Below, one piece after another: positions 17,022-26,780 of a stretch of 64,000 nucleotides of DNA (position 1 is its first letter; the number at the start of each line of letters is the position of its first letter). The DNA is from Paraburkholderia tuberum STM678 (GTDB lineage: Bacteria; Pseudomonadota; Gammaproteobacteria; Burkholderiales; Burkholderiaceae), in contig NZ_CADFGP010000045.1 in assembly GCF_902833905.1 (NCBI RefSeq), positions 1 to 64,000 on the forward strand, in the 5' to 3' direction. The notes beneath the pieces are model-generated. The model was not told where the DNA came from. It saw only the letters and a list, made by a program, of their open reading frames with translations, and ran no database searches. The position numbers and the translations under genes are program-made.

Positions 17022-18167
17022 ATGGAATCCATCGGCATCGTCGCTCCCCAAAAAATGCATTTCACCGAGCCGCTGCCATTGCGCAACGGCAGCTCGCTCG
17101 CAGGCTACGACCTGATGGTCGAGACCTACGGCACGCTCAATGCCGCGCGCAGCAATGCGGTGCTCGTGTGCCACGCGCTGAACGCATCGCATCACGTGGC
17201 GGGCGTGTACGCCGACGATCCGAAGGACATCGGCTGGTGGGACAACATGGTCGGCCCGGGCAAGCCGCTCGATACCGACAGGTTTTTCGTGATCGGCGTG
17301 AACAACCTCGGCTCGTGCTTCGGCTCGACCGGGCCGATGAGCATCGACCCCGCGACCGGCAAGCCGTATGGCGCGACCTTTCCGGTCGTCACCGTCGAAG
17401 ACTGGGTCAACGCTCAGGCGCGCGTCGCCGACGCCTTGGGCATCACGCGCTTCGCCGCCGTGATGGGCGGCAGTCTCGGCGGCATGCAGGCGCTCGCGTG
17501 GAGCATGATGTATCCGGAGCGGGTCGCGCATTGCATCGTGGTCGCATCGACGCCGAAACTGTCCGCGCAGAACATCGCGTTCAACGAGGTCGCACGCTCG
17601 GCGATCCTGTCAGACCCCGACTTCCACGGCGGCAACTACTACGCGCACGACGTGAAACCGAAGCGCGGCCTGCGCGTCGCGCGGATGATCGGCCACATCA
17701 CGTATCTGTCGGACGACGACATGGCCGAAAAATTCGGCCGCTCGCTGCGTCGCGCGGAAGGCGCGCTCGATGACTACAACTTCAGCTTCGACGTCGAATT
17801 CGAAGTGGAATCGTATCTGCGCTATCAGGGCGACAAGTTCGCCGACTACTTCGACGCGAACACCTACCTGCTGATCACGCGCGCGCTCGACTACTTCGAT
17901 CCGGCCAAGGCCTTCGACGGCGATCTGACCGCCGCGCTAGCGCACACCACCGCGAAGTATCTGATCGCGAGCTTCTCGACCGACTGGCGTTTCGCGCCGG
18001 CACGCTCGCGCGAACTGGTGAAGGCGCTGCTCGACCACAAACGCACGGTCACCTATGCGGAGATCGACGCGCCGCACGGCCACGATGCCTTCCTGCTCGA
18101 CGATGCGCGCTATCACAACCTGCTGCGCGCCTACTACGAACGCATTGCAAACGAGGTCAACGCATGA
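17022..18167 (+). CDS. metX: Homoserine O-acyltransferase (MetX)
   Basis: MetX activates homoserine by O-acylation, the first committed step of methionine synthesis. The 381-residue alpha/beta-hydrolase has the nucleophile S151 in MGGSLGGMQ and the catalytic histidine in APHGHDAFLLD near residue 350. Acetyl versus succinyl donor cannot be fixed by eye; many proteobacterial MetX proteins paired with MetW use succinyl-CoA. It sits behind a SAM-II-type leader and overlaps metW by 4 bases (ATGA), so SAM level should control both. Confidence 0.95.
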   Translation: MESIGIVAPQKMHFTEPLPLRNGSSLAGYDLMVETYGTLNAARSNAVLVCHALNASHHVAGVYADDPKDIGWWDNMVGPGKPLDTDRFFVIGVNNLGSCFGSTGPMSIDPATGKPYGATFPVVTVEDWVNAQARVADALGITRFAAVMGGSLGGMQALAWSMMYPERVAHCIVVASTPKLSAQNIAFNEVARSAILSDPDFHGGNYYAHDVKPKRGLRVARMIGHITYLSDDDMAEKFGRSLRRAEGALDDYNFSFDVEFEVESYLRYQGDKFADYFDANTYLLITRALDYFDPAKAFDGDLTAALAHTTAKYLIASFSTDWRFAPARSRELVKALLDHKRTVTYAEIDAPHGHDAFLLDDARYHNLLRAYYERIANEVNA

Positions 18168-18772
18168 ACCAGCGAGCACTTGATTACCTGGCATTGCGCC
18201 CGGACTTCCGCGCGATCGCCCGCTGGGTCGAACCGCGCGCGACCGTGCTCGATCTCGGCTGCGCGGACGGCTCGTTGCTGTCGCTGCTGAACGAAGAACT
18301 GGACGTGCAGGGCTACGGCATCGAGATCAACGACGCCGGCGTGCTCGCCGCGACGCAGAAGGGCGTCAACGTGATCCAGCAGAATCTCGAAGACGGCCTG
18401 CGCCTGTTCGAAGACGGCAGCTTCGATTTCGCGGTGCTGTCGCAGACGCTGCAGACGATTCATCAGACCGCGGCGATCCTGCGCGAGACGGTGCGCGTCG
18501 GCAAGCAATGCATCGTGTCGTTTCCGAATTTCGGCTATTGGGCGCATCGGCTGTCGGTGTTGCAGGGGCGTATGCCGGTGTCGAAGTCGCTGCCTTATCA
18601 ATGGCACAACACGCCGAACGTGCGTGTGCTGACGATCAAGGACTTCGAAGCGCTCGCGCCCGAAGTCGGCATCGAGATTCTCGATCGCGTCGTGCTGCAT
18701 GACGGACAGGTGGTGCGTTGGGGCGTGAACTGGCGTGGTAGTCTTGCGGTCTATCGCGTCAAGAAAAGCTAA
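18164..18772 (+). CDS. metW: Methionine biosynthesis protein MetW
   Basis: A 202-residue methyltransferase-fold protein with motif I VLDLGCADGSLL (about 29-40) and the MetW signature MNQRALDYLALRPDF, FPNFGYWAHR and YQWHNTPNVR. In partner systems MetW is needed for or boosts MetX activity. Its start codon overlaps the metX stop. ampG follows after 14 bases, so transcription may continue into the next two genes. Confidence 0.93.
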   Translation: MNQRALDYLALRPDFRAIARWVEPRATVLDLGCADGSLLSLLNEELDVQGYGIEINDAGVLAATQKGVNVIQQNLEDGLRLFEDGSFDFAVLSQTLQTIHQTAAILRETVRVGKQCIVSFPNFGYWAHRLSVLQGRMPVSKSLPYQWHNTPNVRVLTIKDFEALAPEVGIEILDRVVLHDGQVVRWGVNWRGSLAVYRVKKS

Positions 18773-18786
18773 CGTCACTTATCCAC

Positions 18787-20181
18787 ATGTCGAACCCGCC
18801 GCACGAGGCGCCCGCACTTACCGCTCACGAAGAACATCCCGGCTGGCGCGCGTTTTTGAATACGCGCATGCTGATTTGCGTCTTTCTCGGCTTCACGTCG
18901 GGATTGCCGCTGTTTACGCTCGTCTACCTCGTGCAGGCGTGGCTGCGCTCGGAAGGCGTCAATCTGAAGGAAATCGGCCTCTTCGCGCTGATCCAGTTTC
19001 CGTACACCTGGAAATTCGTCTGGGCACCGCTGATGGACCGCTACGTACCGCGCGTGCCCGCCTGGCGGCCCGGCAGACGGCGCGGCTGGATGCTCGTCAC
19101 GCAATTGCTCGTGGCCGGCGCGATGGCGACGCTCGGTTTCGTGTCGCCACGCGAATCGATCTGGACCGTCGCCGCGCTGACCGCTCTGGTCGCGTTCTTC
19201 GGCGCGAGCTCCGACATCGTGATCGACGCGTACCGGCGTGAATTGCTCAGCGACACGCAGCAGGGCCTCGGCAACGCGGTGCACGTGAACGCGTACAAGA
19301 TCGCGGCGCTCGTGCCCGGTTCGCTCGCGCTGATTTTGTCCGATCATCTGCCGTGGAGCACCGTCTTCATCGTGACGGCCGCGTTCATGCTGCCGGGCGT
19401 TCTGATGACGCTGGTCGTGCGCGAGCCCGAGGTGCACGGCGAGCCGCCGAAGAATCTGCGCGAGGCGATCGTCGAGCCGTTCAGGGAATTCATTCAGCGC
19501 GACGGCTGGCGCACTGCCCTTTTCGTGCTCGGCTTCATCTTCCTGTACAAGCTCGGCGATACGATGGCGACCACGCTGTCCACGTCGTTCTTCCTCGACA
19601 TCGGTTTTTCGCGCACGCAGATCGGCGTGATCGCCAAGACCACGGCGTTCGGCGCGAGTCTCGCGGGCGGCATCGTCGGCGGGATCTGGCTGATGAAGAT
19701 CGGCATCGGCCGCGGCTTGTGGATCTTCGGTTTGCTGCAGATCGTGTCGACGCTCGGCTTCGCGTGGCTCGCGCATCTCGGCCCGGACTCGCCCGGACTT
19801 GCCGCGATTTACAACATTGCCGTCGCACTGAGCCAGGGGACGACGAAGCTGCTGTCGTTCGTCGGCATCGACTGGAGCGTGCAGCTCGATCCACGCTCGG
19901 TCGCGCTCGCGCTCGTGTACGGCTTCGAGACCTTCGCCACCGGTCTCACGATGGCCGCGTTCACCGCGTATATCGCGAGCACCACCGATCCGCGCTACAC
20001 CGCGACGCAGTTCGCGCTGTTCACGAGCCTCGCGTCGGTGCCGCGCACGCTCGCGTCGGCGGCGAGCGGCTATGTGGTCGCGCGGATGGGCTGGTTCGAC
20101 TACTTCATCCTCTGCACCGCGCTCGCGGTGCCCGGCATGCTGCTACTGGTGCGTATCGCGCCGTGGAGGGACCGGTCGTGA
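18787..20181 (+). CDS. ampG: AmpG family muropeptide MFS transporter
   Basis: A 464-residue major-facilitator permease with about 12-14 membrane segments. The block GFTSGLPLFTLVYLVQAWLR at residues 35-54 and FPYTWKFVWAPLMDRY are AmpG signatures. It imports GlcNAc-anhydroMurNAc peptides for cell-wall recycling. Its last codons overlap the GTG start of the M48 peptidase gene, so the two are coupled. Confidence 0.9.
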   Translation: MSNPPHEAPALTAHEEHPGWRAFLNTRMLICVFLGFTSGLPLFTLVYLVQAWLRSEGVNLKEIGLFALIQFPYTWKFVWAPLMDRYVPRVPAWRPGRRRGWMLVTQLLVAGAMATLGFVSPRESIWTVAALTALVAFFGASSDIVIDAYRRELLSDTQQGLGNAVHVNAYKIAALVPGSLALILSDHLPWSTVFIVTAAFMLPGVLMTLVVREPEVHGEPPKNLREAIVEPFREFIQRDGWRTALFVLGFIFLYKLGDTMATTLSTSFFLDIGFSRTQIGVIAKTTAFGASLAGGIVGGIWLMKIGIGRGLWIFGLLQIVSTLGFAWLAHLGPDSPGLAAIYNIAVALSQGTTKLLSFVGIDWSVQLDPRSVALALVYGFETFATGLTMAAFTAYIASTTDPRYTATQFALFTSLASVPRTLASAASGYVVARMGWFDYFILCTALAVPGMLLLVRIAPWRDRS

Positions 20182-21479
20182 AGGTACCGCTTCCGACCCG
20201 CGCGCGCCGCACCGCACTCGGCGCCGTAAGCGTCCTCGGTTGCGCGAGCGTCGCGCTGGCGATGCCGGCGGGCGCCTATGCGGCCGGCACGCCGGCGATT
20301 GGCGCCAGCCCGGTGAGCGGCGCGCAAGCGCCCGCGCCGGCCGCCGCCGCCGCGACCACCAGCGGTGCGACGCCCAACCCAGCCCCGATGCCTGCGGCCA
20401 GGTCCGCGACCAGCGGCACCAGCGCCGCGGAAAACGCGACTTCGGCTGCAGCCGGCAACAGCGGCAACAACAGCGCCGGCGGTGCCAATCCTGGCGCGAA
20501 TAACAGCACCGGTGCCAACGCCGGTGCCCCGGGCACGCCCAGCGCTAGCGGTAGCGCTCCGGGCGCCGCTACTTCCGGCTCCGCGCCGCAGCCCGCGCAC
20601 GCCCCCGCCACCTCCAAAGCGCCCGCCGCGGCATCGGCCCCCGCGGCCGTCCCGCCGCCCTACTACGTGAGCCCGCAACTGCGCTACGGTGGCTACATGG
20701 TGTTCCGCAACCTGATCCCGTCGTCGATGCTCGAGGCGCAGGCCGCCGAGGAGTTCAACCAGATCGTCTACGGCGCCAGCCACGCGAACCGCCTGTACGG
20801 CGAGACGGACGCGCGCGTGACGCGCGTGCGCTCGATCATCGACCGGATGATTCCGTACTCGTTGAAATGGAACGAGCGAGCCAAGCTCTGGAAGTGGGAA
20901 GTCGCGGTGGTGCGCTCGAACGACATCCGCATGTACTGCCTGCCGGGCGGCAAGATCGTCGTCTATAGCGGGATTCTCGATCGCGTCCGCCTGAACGATG
21001 ACGAGGTCGGCATGCTGATCGGCCATGAGATCGCGCACGCGTTGCGCGAGCACGCGCGCATGCGGCTCGGTCAGTTGCAGGCGAGCCAGCTCGATTCGTC
21101 CGGCACGATTCCGCAACTGTTCGGCCTCGCCGATCTGGGCATGGCGCCGCTCGGCATCGGTTCGCGTCTGCTGGAAATGAAGTACGAGAGCACCGACGAA
21201 ACCGAAGCCGACGTGATTGGCAGCGATATCGCGTCGCGCGCCGGCTTCGATCCGCGCGCGGCGGTCACGCTGTGGGATAAGCTCGCGCAGGCGACGCGCG
21301 GCAGTCGCAAGCAGGGCTTCATCTACGTGCACCCGTACACGCCGGCGCGCCGCGACGACATCATCAAGCGGCTGCCGGACATGCTGCCGCTGTACGCGAA
21401 GGCAATCGGCAAGAGCGTCGATGAGTTGCCCGATTATGCAGGCATCGGTCGGCCGACCCGCAAGCCTGCGCGCGACTGA
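20178..21479 (+). CDS. M48 family metallopeptidase, exported
   Basis: A 433-residue zinc peptidase. The GTG start overlaps the ampG stop (GTGA). An N-terminal signal sequence runs to about residue 35; VLGC near residue 20 is a poor lipobox, so a cleaved signal is as likely as a lipid anchor. Residues about 35-150 are an Ala/Gly/Asn/Pro-rich linker. The peptidase domain has HEIAH (H283, H287) and the third ligand in ETEADVIG. It resembles LoiP/YcaL-type periplasmic proteases. Coupling to ampG suggests an envelope role; the substrate is unknown. Confidence 0.85.
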   Translation: MKVPLPTRARRTALGAVSVLGCASVALAMPAGAYAAGTPAIGASPVSGAQAPAPAAAAATTSGATPNPAPMPAARSATSGTSAAENATSAAAGNSGNNSAGGANPGANNSTGANAGAPGTPSASGSAPGAATSGSAPQPAHAPATSKAPAAASAPAAVPPPYYVSPQLRYGGYMVFRNLIPSSMLEAQAAEEFNQIVYGASHANRLYGETDARVTRVRSIIDRMIPYSLKWNERAKLWKWEVAVVRSNDIRMYCLPGGKIVVYSGILDRVRLNDDEVGMLIGHEIAHALREHARMRLGQLQASQLDSSGTIPQLFGLADLGMAPLGIGSRLLEMKYESTDETEADVIGSDIASRAGFDPRAAVTLWDKLAQATRGSRKQGFIYVHPYTPARRDDIIKRLPDMLPLYAKAIGKSVDELPDYAGIGRPTRKPARD

Positions 21480-21538
21480 TACCCCGGTTCTACGACTGCC
21501 GGCGGGCCACGGCGCTGCACGCGTCGCGGCCGGTGGGC

Positions 21539-22318
21539 TTACTTTTTGACCTTATGGTCGTAGTCGACGGTCAGCGGCGCATGGTCGCTGAACTTGATGT
21601 CGCGGAACACGTCGGTGCGCTTCGCCTTGCTTGCGATGCCCGGCGTCGCGATCTGGTAATCGATCCGCCACCCGACGTTCTTCGCATACGCCTGACCGCG
21701 ATTGCTCCACCACGTGTACTGCTCGGGCCGCTGGTCGAGCGTGCGGAACACGTCCACATAACCGACTTCGTCGAACAGTTTGTCGAGCCATGCGCGCTCT
21801 TCGGGCAGGCAGCCCGAATTCTTCTGGTTGCTCTTCCAGTTCTTGATGTCGATTTCCTTGTGCACGATGTTCACGTCGCCGCACACGATCACCTCGCGCT
21901 CCTTCGCCAGCTCGGCGAGATGCGGCATGAACTCGTCCATGAAACGGAACTTGGCCTGCTGGCGCTCGTCGCCGCTCGACCCCGACGGCACATACACCGA
22001 GACCACCGACAGCTTGCCGAAACGCAACTCGACGTAGCGCCCTTCCGGGTCGAACTCCTCGCTGCCGAAGCCGATGACCACTTCGTCCGGCTCATGACGC
22101 GTATAGACGCCCGCGCCGCTATAGCCTTTTTTCACCGCATGCTGGAAATAGCCGGTGAAATCATGCGGCGCCATGAACTCCGGCGTCATGTCGTCCTGCG
22201 AGCATTTGATTTCCTGCACGCAAAGCACGTCGGCGCCCTGTTCGCCGAACCAGTCGAAAAAGCCCTTCTTCGCCGCCGAGCGGATGCCGTTGAGGTTGGC
22301 GGTAATCACACGCAACAT
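21539..22318 (-). CDS. xthA: Exodeoxyribonuclease III
   Basis: A 259-residue EEP-family nuclease for base-excision repair: MLRVITANLNGIRSA, the catalytic glutamate in CVQEIKCSQDD (E36), GDVNIVHKEIDIKNWKSN and the C-terminal SDHAPLTVDY pair with the catalytic histidine. Length and motifs match the ExoIII/ExoA group (AP endonuclease and 3' exonuclease). It converges on the M48 gene across 59 bases in which no clear terminator was seen. Confidence 0.95.
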   Translation of the reverse strand: MLRVITANLNGIRSAAKKGFFDWFGEQGADVLCVQEIKCSQDDMTPEFMAPHDFTGYFQHAVKKGYSGAGVYTRHEPDEVVIGFGSEEFDPEGRYVELRFGKLSVVSVYVPSGSSGDERQQAKFRFMDEFMPHLAELAKEREVIVCGDVNIVHKEIDIKNWKSNQKNSGCLPEERAWLDKLFDEVGYVDVFRTLDQRPEQYTWWSNRGQAYAKNVGWRIDYQIATPGIASKAKRTDVFRDIKFSDHAPLTVDYDHKVKK

Positions 22319-22370
22319 GTCTTTCCTCTTTTGTTCGATTCGTTTCTGAAGCCAAGGGGCAAGGCCGCGT

Positions 22371-23210
22371 TCACTCGACCTTGACGCCCTTCAGCGATTC
22401 CTTGGCCGGCGGGTATTCGAGCTTCAGCGCGTCGAGCGTGCGCAGCAGCAGTTCGGCGACCATCACGTTGCGATGCGTCTTCGACTCGGCCGGAATCACG
22501 TACCACGGCGCGTATTCCGTCGACGTCGCGGCCAGTGTGTCGCGATACGCGGACTGATACGCGTCCCACTGCTTGCGCGCTTCGAGATCCGACACGTCGA
22601 ATTTCCAGTGCTTCAGCGGATCGTCGATGCGCTCCTGCAAACGCACACGCTGCTCGTCCCTTGAAATGTGCAGCATGCACTTGAGAATCGTCGCGCCGCT
22701 GTCGGCGAGCATCTCCTCGAACTGACGGATGTGGCGGCACCGCTGCTGGAACGCCGCGGCGTCGAGCGCGCCCAGCACGGTCGGCACGAGCAGGTCTTCG
22801 TAGTGACTGCGGTTGAAGATCGTCAGCTCGCCGGCCGCGGGTGCCTGCGAATGCACGCGCCACAGGAAGTCGTGCGCGAGTTCGACGGGCGTCGGCGCCT
22901 TGAACGGCACGATGCGCAAGCCGAGCGGATCGACTTCGTGAAATACCGCGCGGATCGTGCCGTCCTTGCCGCTCGTGTCCATGCCTTGCAGCACTAGCAG
23001 AACGCGGCGCTTGCGCTGCGCGTGCAGCCGCTCCTGCAGGTTGTCGAGCAGCAGGCCTACTTCCGACAGACGCGCGCGGTCCGCGTCTTTCGAGCCGCTC
23101 GAAAACGGCTTCGCCTTCGGATCGAAATGGTCGAGCGAGAAGTGGTTTTTTTTCTTGCCGTCGTCGAAATACGGCACGCGGAAATCGTCGAGATCGGGTT
23201 GCTTTGTCAT
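22371..23210 (-). CDS. ppk2: Polyphosphate kinase 2 family protein
   Basis: A 279-residue PPK2 domain protein, which moves phosphate between polyphosphate and nucleotides. Walker A is GMDTSGKDGT (76-85) and the lid/Walker B region reads IFNRSHYEDLL, a wording typical of class III enzymes (AMP and ADP phosphorylation) more than class I (FDRSWYNR). The start MTKQPDLDDF was chosen because a GGAGTG ribosome site lies 8 bases upstream; a longer frame begins 93 bases earlier. It lies 52 bases upstream of xthA on the same strand. Confidence 0.9.
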   Translation of the reverse strand: MTKQPDLDDFRVPYFDDGKKKNHFSLDHFDPKAKPFSSGSKDADRARLSEVGLLLDNLQERLHAQRKRRVLLVLQGMDTSGKDGTIRAVFHEVDPLGLRIVPFKAPTPVELAHDFLWRVHSQAPAAGELTIFNRSHYEDLLVPTVLGALDAAAFQQRCRHIRQFEEMLADSGATILKCMLHISRDEQRVRLQERIDDPLKHWKFDVSDLEARKQWDAYQSAYRDTLAATSTEYAPWYVIPAESKTHRNVMVAELLLRTLDALKLEYPPAKESLKGVKVE

Positions 23211-23261
23211 GCATACACTCCAAGGTCTACGCTTACCTACGCTTAACCGGCTGAAGCGAGT

Positions 23262-23311
23262 CCGCAAAATAAAACGGGCCGTTGCCCTGCTTCGATCCGG
23301 CAACGGCCCGT
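23262..23311 (-). terminator. Rho-independent terminator after gatB
   Basis: On the minus strand a perfect 13-bp stem, ACGGGCCGTTGCC with GGCAACGGCCCGT (23274-23311), is followed by TTTATTTT. Confidence 0.9.
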
Positions 23312-23353
23312 GGTGACACGGGCGCGATCACGCCCGGCCCGCGGCACTTCAAC

Positions 23354-24829
23354 TCAGGACAACTTCTTCTTGAGCAATTCATTGACCTGAGCAGGGTTGG
23401 CCTTACCCTTGGTTGCTTTCATCGCCTGGCCGATCAGCGCGTTGAACGCCTTTTCCTTGCCGGCGCGATATTCGTCGACCGACTTCTGGTTCGCGGCGAG
23501 CACTTCGTCGATGATCGCTTCGAGCGCGCCGGTGTCCGAAATCTGCTTCAAGCCTTTCGCCTCGATGATGCGGTCGGCGGCGGCTTCGTCGGTGGCCTTC
23601 TCTTCCCAGATCGCGAGGAAGATTTCCTTCGCGATCTTGTTCGAGATCGTACCGTCGGCAATACGTTGCAGAACCAGCGCCAGCTGCGCGGCCGAGACCG
23701 GGCACGCGGCAATGTCGAGGCCTTCGCGGTTGAGCTGCGACGACACTTCACCCATCACCCAGTTCGCCGCGACCTTCGCGTTGGCCGCACCGAACTTGGC
23801 GACTACCGCTTCGTAGTAAGCGGCCGTCGCCTTGCTCGAGGTCAGCACGTTCGCGTCGTACGGCGTGAGTCCGTACTGCGACACGAAGCGCCGCTGGATC
23901 GCTTCCGGCAGTTCCGGCATCTCGCTCTTCACGCGCTCGACCCACGCGGCGTCGATCACGAGCGGCATCAGGTCGGGGTCGGGGAAATAGCGGTAGTCAT
24001 GCGCGTCTTCCTTGCTGCGCATCGAACGCGTCTCGCGCTTGTCCGGATCGTACAGACGCGTTTCCTGCACCACCGTGCCGCCGTCTTCGATCAGCTCGAT
24101 CTGGCGACGCACTTCGTACTGGATCGCTTCTTCGAGGAAGCGGAACGAGTTCAGGTTCTTGGTCTCGGTGCGCGTGCCGAATTCCTTCTGGCCGACCGGA
24201 CGCACCGACACGTTCGCGTCGCAGCGAAACGAGCCTTCCTGCATGTTGCCGTCGCAGATGCCAAGCCACACGACGAGCGTGTGCAGCGACTTCGCGTAGG
24301 CAACGGCCTCGGCCGCGCTGCGCATTTCCGGCTCGGTGACGATTTCGAGCAGCGGCGTGCCGGCGCGATTCAGGTCGATGCCGGTCATGCCCGCGAAGTC
24401 TTCGTGCAGCGACTTGCCCGCGTCTTCCTCGAGGTGGGCGCGCGTCAGGTTGACGGTTTTCTCGTACGCTTCCTTGCCCGCCTTTTCATTGGCCGGCACC
24501 TGGATCGTCACCTGACCGCCCTGCACGACGGGAATTTCGTACTGGCTGATCTGGTAGCCCTTCGGCAGGTCCGGGTAGAAATAATTCTTGCGCGCGAAGA
24601 TGCTGCGCGGCGCCACCGTTGCGCCGATCGCGAGGCCGAACTGAATGGCGCGTTCGACCGCGCCGCGGTTCATCACCGGCAGCGTGCCCGGCAAGGCCAG
24701 ATCGACGGGGCTGGCCTGCGTGTTCGGCGCGGCGCCGAATTGGGTCGCGGTGCCCGAGAAGATTTTCGAATGCGTCGACAACTGCGTGTGGGTCTCCAGA
24801 CCGATCACGACTTCCCATTGTTTGGTCAT
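23354..24829 (-). CDS. gatB: Asp-tRNA(Asn)/Glu-tRNA(Gln) amidotransferase subunit B
   Basis: GatB binds and activates misacylated tRNA in the GatCAB amidotransferase. The 491-residue protein starts MTKQWEVVIGLETHTQLST and holds the family signatures KNYFYPDLPKGYQISQY and NLNSFRFLEEAI; the YqeY-like tail domain is complete (ends LLKKKLS). It follows gatA by 5 bases. The presence of GatCAB implies an indirect route to Asn- and/or Gln-tRNA. A strong terminator ends the operon. Confidence 0.97.
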   Translation of the reverse strand: MTKQWEVVIGLETHTQLSTHSKIFSGTATQFGAAPNTQASPVDLALPGTLPVMNRGAVERAIQFGLAIGATVAPRSIFARKNYFYPDLPKGYQISQYEIPVVQGGQVTIQVPANEKAGKEAYEKTVNLTRAHLEEDAGKSLHEDFAGMTGIDLNRAGTPLLEIVTEPEMRSAAEAVAYAKSLHTLVVWLGICDGNMQEGSFRCDANVSVRPVGQKEFGTRTETKNLNSFRFLEEAIQYEVRRQIELIEDGGTVVQETRLYDPDKRETRSMRSKEDAHDYRYFPDPDLMPLVIDAAWVERVKSEMPELPEAIQRRFVSQYGLTPYDANVLTSSKATAAYYEAVVAKFGAANAKVAANWVMGEVSSQLNREGLDIAACPVSAAQLALVLQRIADGTISNKIAKEIFLAIWEEKATDEAAADRIIEAKGLKQISDTGALEAIIDEVLAANQKSVDEYRAGKEKAFNALIGQAMKATKGKANPAQVNELLKKKLS

Positions 24830-24834
24830 GGTGC

Positions 24835-26322
24835 TCACACTCCTGCCGGTGCCTGACGGTGCCAGTCGGTCGCGCGCTGGAACGCGTCGGCCACCTGCAG
24901 CATCCGGGCTTCGTTGAAATAGTTGCCGATGATCTGCAGACCGACCGGACGCTGCGCATTCGCGCCCGCGCCGAAACCGCACGGCACGCTCATGCCCGGC
25001 AGGCCGGCGAGGCTCACCGACAGCGTGTAGATGTCGGCCAGATACATCTGCACCGGATCGTCGCCCTTCGCGCCGATGTCCCACGCCACCGACGGCGCGA
25101 CCGGTCCCATGATCACGTCGCACTGCTTGAACGCTTGCTGGAAGTCCTGCGCGATGATGCGGCGGATCTTCTGCGCCTGCAGGTAGTACGCGTCGTAGTA
25201 GCCGTGCGACAGCACGTAGGTGCCGACCAGAATGCGGCGCTTCACTTCCGGGCCGAAGCCTTCGGCGCGCGACTTCTTGTACATGTCGAGCAGATCGCGG
25301 TACTCGGCCGCGCGATGGCCAAAGCGCACGCCATCGAAACGCGACAGGTTCGACGATGCTTCGGCCGGCGCGATCACGTAGTAGACCGGGATCGACAGTT
25401 CGGTCTTCGGCAGCGACACCTCGACGAGCGTCGCGCCGAGCGCTTCGTACTGCTTCAAGGCGGTGTCGATCGACGCGCGCACGTCGCCGGCGAGACCGGG
25501 GCCGAAATACTCCTTCGGCAGGCCGATGCGCAGACCGGCGAGCGGCTTGTCCGTGCCGCCGTCCTGCCACGACTTGCCGAGATAGCGCGTGTAGTCCTCG
25601 CGCTCGTGCGAGAGGCTCGTCGAGTCGCGCTCGTCGAAGCCGGCCATCGCGTTGAGCAGCGTCGCGCAGTCCGCGGCGCTTTGCGCCATCGGGCCGCCCT
25701 GGTCGAGCGACGACGCGAACGCGATCATGCCGTAGCGCGACACCCGGCCGTAAGTCGGCTTGATGCCGGTGATGCCCGAGAACGACGCCGGCTGGCGGAT
25801 CGAGCCGCCGGTGTCGGTGCCGGTCGCGGCGGGCGCGAGACGCGCGGCCACGGCGGCAGCCGAGCCGCCCGACGAACCGCCCGGCACGGCCTTGCGGTCC
25901 CACGGATTCTGCACGGCGCCGAAATACGAATTCTCGTTGGACGAACCCATCGCGAACTCGTCCATGTTGGTCTTGCCCACGCACACCATGCCGGCGTTCT
26001 GCAGACGCGCGACCACGGTCGCGTCGAACGGGCTTTCGTAGTTCGCGAGCATCTTCGAGCCGGCCGTGGAGCGCCAGCCCTTCGTGACGAACACATCCTT
26101 GTGCGCGATCGGCAGGCCGACCAGCGGGCCCGCATGGCCGGTGTGCAGCAGCGCGTCGGCGGCTTTCGCCTGCGCGAGCGTCAGTTCCGGATCGACCTGA
26201 ATGAACGCGTTCAGGCTATTGGCCGCGTCGATCCGCTTCAGGTACAGCTGCGCCAGTTCGACTGCGGAGCATTCCTTGGCCGCGAGCGCGGCGCGCAGTT
26301 CGCTCAAACTTTTTTCATGCAT
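24835..26322 (-). CDS. gatA: Asp-tRNA(Asn)/Glu-tRNA(Gln) amidotransferase subunit A
   Basis: GatA is the amidase that releases ammonia from glutamine. The 495-residue protein has the amidase-signature triad: lysine in PIAHKDVFVTKG (about 74), cis-serine in PGGSSGGSAAA (about 150) and nucleophile serine in TDTGGSIRQPAS (about 175). It lies between gatC (158 bases upstream) and gatB (5 bases downstream) on the minus strand. Confidence 0.97.
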   Translation of the reverse strand: MHEKSLSELRAALAAKECSAVELAQLYLKRIDAANSLNAFIQVDPELTLAQAKAADALLHTGHAGPLVGLPIAHKDVFVTKGWRSTAGSKMLANYESPFDATVVARLQNAGMVCVGKTNMDEFAMGSSNENSYFGAVQNPWDRKAVPGGSSGGSAAAVAARLAPAATGTDTGGSIRQPASFSGITGIKPTYGRVSRYGMIAFASSLDQGGPMAQSAADCATLLNAMAGFDERDSTSLSHEREDYTRYLGKSWQDGGTDKPLAGLRIGLPKEYFGPGLAGDVRASIDTALKQYEALGATLVEVSLPKTELSIPVYYVIAPAEASSNLSRFDGVRFGHRAAEYRDLLDMYKKSRAEGFGPEVKRRILVGTYVLSHGYYDAYYLQAQKIRRIIAQDFQQAFKQCDVIMGPVAPSVAWDIGAKGDDPVQMYLADIYTLSVSLAGLPGMSVPCGFGAGANAQRPVGLQIIGNYFNEARMLQVADAFQRATDWHRQAPAGV

Positions 26323-26480
26323 TGCGTTTTATCCTGGAAAGCGCGGCAGCGTGGTCACGCCGCCGTGGAGGCCTTCGGTTGCCCGTCGGCAGACCGGTCC
26401 GGCAAGGTTCGCGGCGAGGACGCGCGTCTGGACCACGGAGGCTCGCGCCGACGCCAGACCCGGGGTCTGCCCGGCGGGTC

Positions 26481-26780
26481 TTATTCGATCACCTTCGGCA
26501 CGAGGTACAGGCCGTCCTGAACGGCCGGCGCGGGGCGCTGGAAAGCCTCGCGCTCGACCGTCTCCGTGACGGCGTCGTCACGCAGACGCAGCGCGACGTC
26601 TTCGATCTGCTCGATCGGGTGGGCAAGCGGCGCGATGCCGGTGGTATCGACCGCCTGCATCTGCTCGACGAGGCCGAAAAAATCATTGAGCTGGGCACGC
26701 GTGTGCTCGGCGTCGGCATCGGCCAGTTCGAGTCGCGCGAGATGCGCGATGCGTTTTACATCGGTCAGGGTCAGAGCCAT
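26481..26780 (-). CDS. gatC: Asp-tRNA(Asn)/Glu-tRNA(Gln) amidotransferase subunit C
   Basis: A 99-residue helical subunit that wraps around GatA and GatB and stabilises the complex. MALTLTDVKRIAHLARLEL at the start and DGLYLVPKVIE at the end are the family signatures. First gene of gatCAB and divergent from mreB. Confidence 0.95.
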   Translation of the reverse strand: MALTLTDVKRIAHLARLELADADAEHTRAQLNDFFGLVEQMQAVDTTGIAPLAHPIEQIEDVALRLRDDAVTETVEREAFQRPAPAVQDGLYLVPKVIE

